Shown here: positions 35,161-46,600 of the stretch, piece by piece
How positions within the stretch are numbered: the stretch's first letter is position 1
How the letters are laid out: every line of letters begins with the position of its first letter
NCBI GenBank assembly: GCA_013397845.1
Contig: VZTG01004202.1
Location: 102,402 to 166,401 of the forward strand
Reading direction: 5' to 3'
Source of the DNA: Melanocharis versteri
Taxonomy: Eukaryota; Chordata; Aves; Passeriformes; Melanocharitidae
Length of the DNA stretch: 64,000 nt
Program-made: the position numbers and the translations under genes
Notes under the pieces: generated by a model
Databases searched by the model: none
What the model saw: only the letters and a program-made list of their open reading frames with translations
Told to the model about the DNA's origin: nothing

Positions 35161-38100
35161 GTAAAAGAAGGCTTTGCTACAGACCATCTGCCTTGTCGTG
35201 TTTTGTGATTTGACTGTGCTCCTGCTTGGATTCTGCTCGGCAAAACCTCCAGGTGTGCTCATAGCCAGGGCCTGTGGCTGGCCCAGCCCACCTGGGCACT
35301 TCCTGGTGGTGATTTAAGGTGTCCCCCGGCACTCCAGGTGACAGGAAGCAGCCTGGCCTCTGGCGTCACTTCTGTGGGTTGGGAATTACCGGAGGGCGGG
35401 GTGGGATATCCATCCAGCCTGGCACTGCTGGAAGCTGATCCTGCCTGGGTCAGTTGGATCCTGAGCAGGGCTCCTCCAGCTGCTGTGTGGGACAGCTAGG
35501 CAGGGACAGCCACAACCCCATCAACAAAAAGAGAAATTTATTTCTGTTCGCTCACTAACCAGGGGACCCCAAAGCAACACCTGGGCACGGGTACACAAGC
35601 AGAGAGCAGCACTCGGTCCGTGCCAGAGGATCTCCTTCACACTGAGTTATCCCAAGTTATTCCCAGCTGGAAGGCACTGATTTCCAGCCCTCCTCTTTTA
35701 ACCTGTTCCTGGGTTAAACCTCCTTTCCTGCCCTGCCTTCACCTCCAAGACACAGATTTCAGCCCCTCTCCAGGAGGTAAGTTTTGCTTATCAATGAAAA
35801 ATCGGTGGTCTGATCTATTAAAATATCTGTGTCAGACCTTAAATGAGGCTTAAATGAGCCTTGGAGTCCCTTCAGCCACCAGCAAAGGCTGCTGTGAGTT
35901 TATCAGGTATTCCTTGGTCAGGGAATTGCATCATTCCTGTGCAGAGGGATGGATTTTAATAACATCTGCCTGAGTGGCTCACAAGCCTCGAGACAGGCAG
36001 CTGCAAAAAGCAGAATATTTATGGAAATGCATATTTAATATGGCATATGCAAATGGCCTGGCAATGTGTCACTCTTCCTTGTTGTGGGCTCGGCAGGAAG
36101 CGCTGGAGACAAGGAAAGGACTCCTTGGCGATAATTTCTTTCTCTGTATGCATCGATCCCGCATTATCTGTACATCAGATGCTTTCAGGATAATTAGCTC
36201 CCTCTCTTCCTGGGCCTATCCTCTGTGCCAGCAGAATGCTCTGCTGGAATGGCTCTATAGATAGAATTGTCCCCGTGCCAAGAATAGCTGGAACTTTTTA
36301 TTAACATGCTATCTTCTCCCAGGAATTCAAACATGAGTGGAGAGCAATTTTGGTGTCAAGAATTTCTCCCGGCTTTATTATCATGTAATACCTGAGGAAC
36401 AAAGCTTGTTAATGGGGGATCTGCCTGCAGTCAGGCTCATCCCTGCACGCAGCACATCCAGGGCCTTTGTGAGAGGCACAGAAAGAGCTGGAATGGTTTG
36501 AAATGCAGCTGCTGCTTCAGCTGCCACCGCTGCCCTCGTTAGAAGCTGATTACCTGCATGAGCTGTGCCCTTTTCATCTGCCTCAGCTCAACAGCAGCTG
36601 CTGGATTCCAGTTTGGCAAAGAGAAGCCTTGGAGTGACAGGAGCCTGTGCCTCCTGGAGCTGTGGAGAGGGATGACTCCCCTGAATCAGCACCAAATGTG
36701 TTTAACGGATTAATAATATTTTAAAAATAACCTTATTGTGCAAGATTATTACACTGACGTTCCGCTTTGGACATTCCCTTAAATCCTGCCTGTTCACAGC
36801 ATGAGCACATCTCCCTAAGAAGGAGCAGGGGAAGATTCCTTTGAAACTCCTCAGCCTCAGAGTTCCGGGACCTGGGCAAGGGAAGAAGCCCAGGCTCCTG
36901 TCAGGTGTGGGGCACACGGTGCTACTGTCCCTGATTTGTGCTTCCCTCTGCACAATGGATTTGCCCAGGAGGATTCCATCCAATCCAGCAGATCCAATTG
37001 TGTGTGAATTGTATCCTGACCCCGCGTGTGACTCTGGACTGTCTGATTTACTCCCGTGCTTTTATTAGGGATAAAGTGAGCATATAAAATGCATCAAACT
37101 CAAGTTCAGCCCACAACAGATCTGGCTGCTCACAGTGAAAGTCATGCTGGAGAGTATTTGCCTGAAGAACTGATTAAAATATTTACAGGTTCATTTTCTC
37201 TGCGCTGCGAAGCGACCAAAACAAGGTGAGTCACTGCAGCCCCGCCGTGGTTCCAGTGCCGGTGGGTGCTCATCATTTAATGAGCTGAGAAGCAGCCGCT
37301 TCATGGCTCTCCTTCCTTGCACATTCCAACACCCAAACCAGTCCCGGGGTGGCCCTGTCCCTCAGCTGGGCTCTGCCTGTCCAGCTGGGAGCCCGGCAGT
37401 TCCTTACAAACCCAGGGCATTCCTGAACAATTCACCGGAATACTGGAACTCCCCGTTTGTCAAGGATCGCCGTTCCAGCTCACAGCCCACCTCCATGGCC
37501 TCGTGGCGTTGTGCTGCTCCTGGGAGAGGTGCTCCTGCATTTTCATAGGAGTTCTGGAGCAAGGTGCTCCTGTTGCATTTCCATTCCAGAGCAGCAGCTC
37601 CCATGTCCTGTCTTTTTCCCCCTGTTTTTATAGAGACTCTTGATTTTTGTCTCCTCATTGTGTTTATAGTCCACAGTTATCCTCAAAGAATGAAGGACCA
37701 TCTCTCTGGCCTGTGTACTGCTTTAAATCATTCGACTGGATTAAAAGTCGGGAGCTCCTCTTTGGCTGTTGGAGACGGGAATTCCAAGATTTTGCTCAGG
37801 TTTGTGTTTCACTGGCTGGAGGTGAGGCTGCTGCGAGCAGAGCCCATGGGCAGGGGCTGATCCCCCAGACCCCTCCCTTGTGTTGCTGTGTCGCTGTTCT
37901 CCAGCCAGTGGCACTTCCCAAAGTGTCCCTGAGCCACCTTGCCAAGCTGGGGTGTCCCTAAGCCCTTGGACCTGTGCGGGGGGACATCAGTGTCACCTAC
38001 AGGCACCTCCTAGCAGAGAAGTGTCCCAGCAGAAGACTCTGTGTTTTGGGGAAGGGGGTGTTAAGGTGTGTCTCTCCACAGCTGTGAAACCTCAGCCAAG

Positions 38101-38480
38101 TTCTCTGGGAGCAAAAACCCCTATGAGCACGAGAGTCTGCAACCCACACCCATCCCCGCCTTCCCGTGCTGGTTTGCCGGGCCCAGCCTTCAGGACAGCG
38201 GCACTGGTCATTGCTGTGCTGGCCGGAGAGAGGAGAGACCACCAGGGTCCTGCTGAGGTGGGTGCTGCCACCGTGCTGGATTTCAGCCCTTGGAGCATTG
38301 GTCAAACTCTCGCTGTTGGGCTTTTCCACGGGGAAAAGTTGCTTCTACCGGAAAGCGCAGCTGCCCTGGCTCAGCAGCGGGTTTTGGGGGGCTGTTGGGT
38401 GTTGTGACTCATCCTCGGCACCCCGTGTCCCACCCCCGTGTCCCGCAGAGCCTGGGCGCCCTCAGTGCCCGGGTCCCGCT
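35161..38480. other. Intergenic, no gene seen
   Basis: No recognised coding exon. The block 35,990-36,400 is AT-rich and holds ATGCATAT and the octamer ATGCAAAT (about 36027-36054) with several TAAT and GATA-like sites. It could be a conserved regulatory element. Confidence 0.55.
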
Positions 38481-38499
38481 GTCCGTGCCGATGCTGCGG

Positions 38500-38930
38500 G
38501 TTTGAGGCGTGAAACGGCTGGAAAGGGGTCGGGACGAGCCCCGGGGGATGCCCCGGATTAAACTGCGGGGGATCGAGGCTGCAGGCGGGGGCGGCCGGCG
38601 GGGAAGTCGGAGCGGAGGGAGTGGTAGGAANAGTGGGAGTCCCCGCCCAGAAGAAGCGGCGGGAGCCCCCGCCCCGGCGGAGCGGAGCCGTGGGGTCGGA
38701 GCGGTGGGATCGGTGCGAGCCCCCGCCCCGGCGGAGCGGCGGGAGCAGCGCGGAGGGAGCAGCGGGATCGGTGGGAGCGGTGGAAGCAGCGGGAGCAGCG
38801 NCACCCGAGCCCCGGGAGATGGCGGGGAACCGGCGGCTTCATCCACCAAACGGAGCCCAGCCGGGGGTTCCCGGACCGGCACCGGCACCGCCGGAGCCCC
38901 GCGGAGCGGCCATCGGGAGTGGTGCAGGAT
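38500..38930. promoter_or_regulatory. CpG island, candidate promoter
   Basis: Very high G+C with dense CpG and repeated GCCCCGGCGGAGCGG blocks, two single ambiguous bases (38631, 38801) and GC-box-like runs. It lies about 4.5 kb upstream of the first supported exon of the BMERB1-like gene on the same strand, so it may be that gene's promoter. An ATG-led open frame at 38819 (MAGNRRLH) is unsupported. Confidence 0.5.
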
Positions 38931-38975
38931 GGATGGATGGATGGATGGATGGATGGATGGATGGATGGATGGATG
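38929..38975. repeat. (GGAT)n microsatellite
   Basis: About eleven uninterrupted tetranucleotide units at the 3' edge of the CpG island. Confidence 0.95.
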
Positions 38976-41900
38976 GGCGACAAAAAGGACGGGGAGAATG
39001 GGCTGGGTGGGAGGAAGGGGGATTGGAGAGGAGGAGGGGTGGCGGCAGAGGAGGTGTCAGGAGGGACACGCCGGGGGAACAGGGTCACATCTCGCTGCTG
39101 CTGCCCGGCCGGACACGGCTGTGACCGCGGCACAGAAGGGCTCCCCCTGTCCTTCACCGCCTTTGCCCCTCTCTGACCAGTTCCTCCAGTAGGACCCGGG
39201 GTGAGAAGAGCGAGGGATGCCTTGAGCAGAGCGAATTGCCTTGAGCAGAGCCCTCGACCTTGGGCTGGGAGGAAGGGTCGCAGTGCTGGTCTGTGCGGAG
39301 GGGAGGCGCCTGCAATCCCTCTGCTCTGCCACCCCTCCGACCTCTGCCCTCCCCTGTCCCTCTCTGCTCTCCTTCAGCCCCTTGCACACAGTGGGGCAGG
39401 GACAGACAGCTGGAGAGGCAGGGGAGGAGGGATGGGGACAATTCCAGCATCCTGCTGGGTACTGCTTGGGGAGTGTGTGGTGCCCATGAAGCTGCTCAGC
39501 TCCTGGGTGAGCTGTGGGAAGTTTTGGTGCTTTTCCTTTGTGCCTTTACTGGCAGTGTGTGTCCTGCCCTAGACCTCCCGTGGGGCTCTGAGCGCCTTCA
39601 TCATCCAGGTCCTCTGCTCCAGCAGCTGGGTGACATCGGGGTGGGCCAGGGACTGGACTCAGGGTGCTGGGTATGGCCTGGACACCCCCCATGGGTGCCT
39701 GTGAGCAGGGCTGTGGTGGCTGCCACTTTGCTGATTCCGTGCAGTTCTGTGAACTCTCAGCTCCTGAGGACCTTGGGATGGGTGAGAACCTTGGGATGGG
39801 TAAGAACGTGGCAACAATCCCTATCTGCTGTTTGGATGCTGCTCTGCTGCTTGCTCCCAGCCAGGAAATCTCAGACCAAGCCAGTGGAGCCCTGAGCTCC
39901 TGGAGTCTCTTGTCCTGCTGGTGTTCAGGCTGAATGTCCCCTGTCCCCACTGCTGTCAGGAGCAGAGGAAAACACACGGCTGAGTTAGAGGCTTCTTGGG
40001 ATGGTGCCCCCATAAATAGCTCTGACCCTTCCACAGGGGGCTGTCAATCAATTTCCCAACTCTAATGATGAAGAAAATTGCTTGAAACTCATCCTGCACT
40101 GTTGGCTGCTGTGACTCATCCCAGGCTTACTGCTGGCTGTCCAAATGTTTTCTCCAAACCATTTGGAGTGGAAGTCTCTGGATATTACACTCCTCATTAG
40201 TGTTGGCCCCTCCCTGGGCCGGGTGTGATGATTACAGCATCTCCAAATTTCAGTCAAAGCTTTCTCCCCCTTCTTGGTTTGTCAGATTGAAATGGTGCCA
40301 GTTGGGATCCCTTTGGCACCAGGCACTGAGGGGTTTCCTGTGTGTTGGGGGGGATTTCTGTGTGTGGGGTTTTCTCTGTGTGGAGGTTTCTGTATGTGGC
40401 TGTGCTGCTGTGGGAGAGCTGTGGGAGCAAAAGGACCCCTGGGGAGTGTGGCCACACATGGGGCCATCCCTGTTTGTCCCCAAAGGGAGACTTGGATTGT
40501 GAGCTTGATCACAGCTCTAATGATCACCCTGCCTTAGGTGTCCTGGTGCTTCCTCCAGGGTTCATGAGCTTCATTTTCCAGGAGTTTTCTCCTGGCACTG
40601 CCCTCCCTCTGCTTCTGCTCTGAATTCAGCAGCTCCAGGGCCTTGAAGGTCCTGTCAGAGCTTCTTGTCCAGCACTGACTGCTTTGGGGAGCAGTTCCCT
40701 GGAATATCTGACGGACGCAGAGTGCCAGGGCCTGACCACAGCACCTGGAGGCACAGCCAAAGGCTGGCACCCTCCAGGTGAGCCCTGCGGCCCTGGCTGG
40801 GCTGTGCTGCGACCTTCCCACTGTCCCTGCATCACAGGACACTCCTGGCCTGGGAAGTGTCCAACAGAAAGGTGACTTCAGAGCAGCGTGTGAGGGCAGG
40901 GTGGTGCCAGCCACCCCTGATGGGAATCACCCCAGAGCTGAGCCAAGAGCTTTCCTGCTCTTGTGGGCACTGCCCACGGGCTGGAATTACATCCCAGCCT
41001 CCTGCTGCAGGTTGGGAAGGCAACTCAGCTCTTCCACCTTGTCCCCTCCCAGCCCTGCCACCTCCTCCCCTCCCGGCTCTGTCACATCCTCCCTTCCCAG
41101 CTCTTCCACCTCCACCGTTTGCCTACACAGGCGAGGATTCACCTCTCCCACTTGGAACAGTTGTGCTGATGACATTCTGGGAGGAGAGGGAGAAGAAGGG
41201 ATGCTGACTGCTGTCCCAAACCGTGGGACTCCCCCCTGGGGAATACCTGGCTGAGAACCTCAGCCAAATGATTCTGCCAGCAGGAATCAGAGACATTCTG
41301 GGTTATTCCCCTGCCAGGCAGTCCAGGAGTGACCGTCCCGTCCCCCGCACCCCCGCCCCCGTGCTCTCGGGGCTGGTTGGTGTGTCCTTGGGGATGGAGG
41401 CTGCAGGAAGCTCCGAGTTTATCCATCTCCATGTTTATTGGCACATCTGGACAGCCAGCAGCCTTGTCACCTCCACCTGGGCACAGAGGGGACACAGCAA
41501 TGCAGCTTTTTGTGACAGCCCTGGAGCTGAGCTGAGGCACAGCCCCAGGGAGTGGCTGCCTACAGGCACATCCCAGCTGTGCCATCTGCACTTCCAGCTG
41601 TGCTGGTACCTGCACATCCGCCAGCACCTGCCACGGGTCCCTGGGGCCATGCCCACCTTCTCAGCTGGGTGCAGCTACAGCAAAATATCCCAGGCCAGAG
41701 GAGCTTCGGGATGGCAGAGCCCCAGGATGCTCGGGATGAGGGACCTCAGCATCCTGGTCCCCTAGCAACTGCACTCTGGTCCCTTAGCAACCGCATCCTG
41801 ATGCTGTAGCAGCCACAGGCCGGTCCCTTGGCAACCCCGTCAGGAAACGTGGCAAAGGGAGGGGATTGTGCAGAGCCTGGGGCAGGAGCTGATGGAGGGC

Positions 41901-42326
41901 TCATCCAGTCTCACACTGCCCAGCGCAGGGATTTGTCTGTCCTGATCAAGCACTGGCTCCTGGGAGCATCCTGAGGCTCCGAACAGGGAATGAGTGAGGA
42001 GTCATGCCCTGGCATGAGCTGAGAGTGGCCTTTGTGCCTGGGGAAGAGGGAGACAACTCCGAGAAATCCTCATGAGTTTCCAAGCCAGAAACAGCAGAAA
42101 ACTCTTCAAACCGCTCACACAAATCCAAACCATCAGATTTCCACAATAAACCTTCCCTGCTGGAAGTCTTGGAAATGTGTCCCACTCTGGGAATGATTTC
42201 CTGAGCAGCGTTACGTGATGGGGAGAGGACAGGGAGTGCAGAGTGTTTGGTCTTGTGCCTTAGAGTTTGTCTCTTCCTGCCCTATAACCCTCGGCACTGG
42301 CCTGGCTCCTTCTTGGAATGCCCAGA
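38976..42326. other. Intergenic, no gene seen
   Basis: Contains small duplications (a CCTTGGGATGGGT pair near 39,770-39,810; a C-rich 25-30-bp repeat at 41,036-41,119) and the X-box-like array listed separately. No recognised exon. Confidence 0.5.
41756..41843 (+). promoter_or_regulatory. 22-bp repeat with three RFX X-box-like sites
   Basis: Four units at exactly 22-bp spacing start at 41756, 41778, 41800 and 41822. Three carry GGTCCCCTAGCAAC, GGTCCCTTAGCAAC and GGTCCCTTGGCAAC, which fit the RGYAAC half of the RFX X-box; the first shares CCCCTAGCAAC with the MHC class II X-box. The third unit is degenerate. Confidence 0.55.
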
Positions 42327-43196
42327 TGTCAGAGACTGAAAATAGTTTATGCCTCAAACATTGATATAAAGTTTTTAAGAAACTACAGCCACAGAAATCT
42401 CCCTGAAGAACTTTGGACTGTAAATCGAACTGCTGATTGGATTAAAGGAAACCCATTGTTCAGTCACCTCAGGCTGAGGGAAAGGTATGCATCCACAATA
42501 GGCCAAAGCCTCCAGCTGCCATCCCAGCCGAGTTTGGGGTGGAGGGGGAGCACAGCTTACAGAAGCCAGGTTCACACCGACTCCCCCCCAACCGAGGGGG
42601 GAGGAGGAGGTTTTTGGGTGCATGGCTTAGCTCTGGTGAGAGGCAATTAACATCCATCCTCCAATTACACAAACTGGCCCAGCTGTGGAACCCCCAACCC
42701 CACAGGGCACATCCACGTGAGAGGCTTTGCCCCACAGGGCTGCAGTGACTCAGGGTCAGCTGTAAGAGACTGCCCCCCCCAGCTCCAGGGGAACACTCCT
42801 GGACGTGCCTGCCCAGCCTGAGCATATCTACCCATGGGATCCTGTGTTTTTGGGGGGACTGACACCACCAGAAGACCTGCTGAAGAAGATCGTGGGAGAC
42901 TGACACCACCAGAAGACCTGCTGAAGAAGATCGTCGAGGCACCAGTGGGACCCATGGAGTGGTGATATTCTTTTTATTCTGTCTCTGTCCTGCCTCATCC
43001 CCCCCAGCCTATTTTCCATTCCTTTCTCTCTCCTTTTCTTTTCTCTTCTCTTTCTCTCATATTTACTATACAATAAACCCCATATTATTGTCACTGGCAT
43101 ATGGTCTCATTTGCACCTTAATTGGGCAGAGGAATTCCCAAAGAACCTTAATAATAATAATAATTGGATCCTAATACCAGACCACACACCCTGACA
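42327..43196 (+). mobile_element. Probable ERV-type solo LTR (uncertain edges)
   Basis: Bounded by TGTCAG and CTGACA, with a long pyrimidine-rich tract (about 42,970-43,060), AATAAA at 43072-43077 and a GT-rich stretch after it, as in an LTR. No target-site duplication fits these edges. A 45-bp tandem duplication lies at about 42,857-42,940. No retroviral coding sequence is seen. Confidence 0.4.
43148..43165. repeat. (AAT)n microsatellite
   Basis: Short run of about five trinucleotide units inside the putative LTR. Confidence 0.8.
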
Positions 43197-43425
43197 TCTC
43201 CCAACATCACTACCAGGAAAATCCTGCTCCTGGAGCAGCTCCATGGCTGTGCTTTCCCCTCTCCCTGCACAGGGAAAGTCCCAGGGCTGCAGGAAGGCAA
43301 AACCTCAGAGGGGAGATGTGCCCTGTGAAGGCTGGAAGGAAGCAGACTTTGCCCCTGATGTGGTATTTGGAAGGGTTTGGAATGTTTTCCCACAGCCTGG
43401 CTCTGCTGCAGCCCCCTGTCCCCAG

Positions 43426-43601
43426 CACATCCTGGGAGTGCCGGATTAGCCGGGATGCAGTGAAGGTGCTGCTGCCTGGCACTGGTAACAGGCTCAGTGT
43501 CGTGTCTGAGAGCCAGACCAGCCTGGGAGCTGGCCTGGAGGAAACCCTCAGCTATTTCCATAAAGCTGGCTGGGAGTCACTGTGGGACGCACAGAGCATT
43601 C
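43426..43601 (+). CDS. BMERB1-like: BMERB1-like, first supported exon (5' edge uncertain)
   Basis: The frame reads through LEETLSYFHKAGWESLWDAQSI to a strong donor (C followed by GTGAGT, edge 43601). Joining to 44329 gives SIQDEIVSMAD, which lines up with NQLDIISMAE of human BMERB1, and the preceding Glu/Trp pattern is similar. The acceptor may be at 43425 (CCCCAG) or 43491 (AACAG). No initiating ATG is proven. Confidence 0.55.
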
Positions 43602-46600
43602 GTGAGTAAATCCATGGGACAGTCTGGAGCAAACGAGTGGGATTTGTGCGTGTGAGTCACGGAGGGAGAGGCAGAGCTGCTGCTCAGAGCTACGGACTGA
43701 AGTGGATGGGCTTTCATCCTGTCCATCCCTCTAAAATATAAATTACGGCCACTTTATTCCACACTTTGCTATGAAGCTCCTGCCTCTCGCCCTGAGCAGG
43801 TGACCCCCCTTTCCCTGCCTCAGTTTCCCCAGGTGGGGGATGGATGTGATCCTCAGAGGGTGCAGAGGAGCAGAAGGTGAGGGAGTTGAACTGCGCTGCT
43901 GGGAGCCGTGGGGGCTCCTCCCCAGTGGGCTGGGAAGGATGGGGGGTGTTCATCCAGCGTGTGATGGAGTGGGAGCAGCAGAAGGAATTTCACCCCCGGG
44001 ACTCCTCAGCTCTGAGCTTTGTGTGCCCCGGGTTTGCTCCTGGCCGTGCAGGAGGAGGATGCTGGGCAGGCTCATGGCTGTGTGCTGGACATGCTGGAGG
44101 CTTCCGTGGCTCTGGATAAAGAAAGGGACATTCCCGTTCTTCCCCCCAGCAGTTTTCAGCTCCCTTGGCCTCCTGCTGTTCAGAGAGGAGACCCCGGGAA
44201 TGTGGGGCTTCTCCCCTGGCAGAGCCCGGCAGGGCGCTGGCAGCAGGGGCAGTGCTGCTGCTCCCGAGGCTGCCCTCAGGTCCCTGCTGCTCTCCTGCGG
44301 CCTAAGGTGGCTCCCATTCCTTTTCCAGAGGACGAGATCGTGTCCATGGCCGACTCCACCACCACCATCGATGACATCGAGGGAGAGCTCTTCAGGATCG
44401 AGCGGATCCGGGAGATCCTGGTGCGCAGGGAGTCGGAGCTGCGCTACATGTGAGTCCCTGTCCCCCAGCGCTGCTCCCCTCGCAGGGACACCCCAGCCAC
44501 CTCCTCCTGCCAGCCAAGCACAGCTCAAACCCAGGCTGAGCAGGGCTCAGGCTGCTTCCTGCCTTGCTTCCCAGCTGGAAGTGCTGCCTCTCGCGTGCTC
44601 TGGCCTTGCTCTCCTGAGTGGGTCCCTGTCACAAAGCTGCCACTGCTGCTGGGAAGGTCTGAGCCAGCCTAATTCCATGCAAGCAGAGTTTATCACACAG
44701 GCTTAACCCCTCAGTTGTGTCCATATCCCACCGGTACCACGTGTTCCCAGTCAGTCTGTGCTCTTCCTCAGTGCGAGGCTCTTGGGCTGGGCTTGGGAAG
44801 GGACCTGGGGTTTGGTGCTTTGGTGCTGCTCTCTGGAGATTTGCCCCAGCACCAAGGCCTGGTTTTGCCTTAGGACAAAGATCTGGCTTTGTCCCAAAAC
44901 CAAGGCCTGGCTTTGCCTCAGGACAAAGATCTGGCTTTGTCCCAAAACCAAGGCCTGGCTTTGCCTCAGGACAAAGGTCTGGCTTTGTCCCAGCACCAAA
45001 GTCTGGCTTTGCCCCAGCACCAGGATCTGCAGCTGCTAAGCGGCCACACAACCACAGTTTGCTCTCCCCAGTTTGAAGCATTGCTCGTCCTCCCAGATTC
45101 CCCTTTCCCTCCTCCATCCCCTGGCCCCTGGGGTCACCAGGATATGCTGGAATTGGCCTGGCAGCAGTGCCTGGTACCACCCTGCATCCTGCATCTCCTC
45201 CCTGCAGCCCACTCTCCACTCCCAGCACAGCTTTGCAGCCTGGTGAGGAGGAGAGGATTTTCTTCAAGGTTCATTTCAATAATCAAAGAAGTTTTGGAAT
45301 AAAATTCTCCAGGCTTTTCAGATTTAAGGCAATCAAGCAGCCCCAGTGTTGCAATGGTGACCACCAGCACTTGGCAGGATAAAGGACATTTTTCATGTGT
45401 ATATCAGGAGATTTTATCTGTTTGGAGGAAAAGGCCTGACTAACATCCATAGTTCAGTTTAATTAAGTTTTTTAATATCACTAAAGAGCTGAAGTTTGCC
45501 CAGCCCTCAGATCCCACCCTGCCAGCCCAGCACAAACTGGGATTTTAGCAAAGGTGACATTTCCTGGGCTACAGCACTTCCCGTGCTGCCTTTTGGATGT
45601 GGCTGGGTCCCCACTGGTCCCTGCACTGAGGTTCCCACAGCCTGGAAATCCCTGGGTAAATCCAGTGGGTGTGGAAGCTGTGAGCTGCTTCAGAGGCTTG
45701 GGTTTGGAGCCTCTTGGAGTCACAGTTCCCCCTGAACTCGTTGAAAAGGATTTTTGGAAATCATCAAAATGTAGTTCTTAAAGGCTTTCCATGGCAACAG
45801 TACCTGATCCTCTCAGGTGCTGTCAGAGCTCCCAGCTCTTCTGTTTCCTTAACCCTTTGCTTGGTTTCTCCCTTGGAAAACAAAGGGAAATCTCCTGCAG
45901 AAACTCCATGGTGGGCTTGGCTGCAAAAACGATGCTGTGGGTGTTGGGAAGTGCCAGCATTGCCTGGCTGGGAGGTTTTGGGTGCCGTGGGAACTCGACC
46001 TCAGCTCTGCAGGGCCCAGGAGTGAGGCTGAAAAGGCTGAGGAGCTTCCTGGGTCACTGCTCCTGCAGAGTGGGGATCCCAGAGCTGGGCTCTGCAGGAC
46101 AGCGTTAGAAAGGTGGGAATCAGGGGCTGCAAGGCTTTTTTTAATTTCCCAGTGCAGGGAAAAGGTGATGTTCAGGGTGGTTGGACTGCAGGGCTCAGGG
46201 AGACGGAAAATTCCTGGGATGTGCAGCTGAACAGTGACCTCAGTAAAAATCAGTGTTTGGTCCTTATTGGAAATGTCAGAATAAAACATTCTAGCATTTC
46301 TGAGGTGTCTGTGCTCTGGAAAACAACGAGGCACCAAACACTTCTCCTTTTACAGGGCAAAAGGAAAGGTCTGGAATTCCTGTGGGGGGTTCAGCTCCAC
46401 CCTGGTCCCTCAATGCTCCCTGGGGCCAGCCAGGGACACTTGGCTCTGGCTGATGCTGCCATAGGTGGCACCGGCAGTGGTGTCACCAGCAGGGTAGAAG
46501 CAATCCCAGCCCCAGGAGGAGCCTCCTGGATGCTTGTCCCTGCAATCCCTCCTGAGTTTAATTGAAAAGAGAATTTATTATTTATTATTCTCCCTATCAG

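Noticed and set aside
38509..39192. 227-codon open frame over the CpG island and GGAT repeat
   Set aside because: Contains ambiguous bases and translates the microsatellite as Met-Asp-Gly-Trp; no homology seen.
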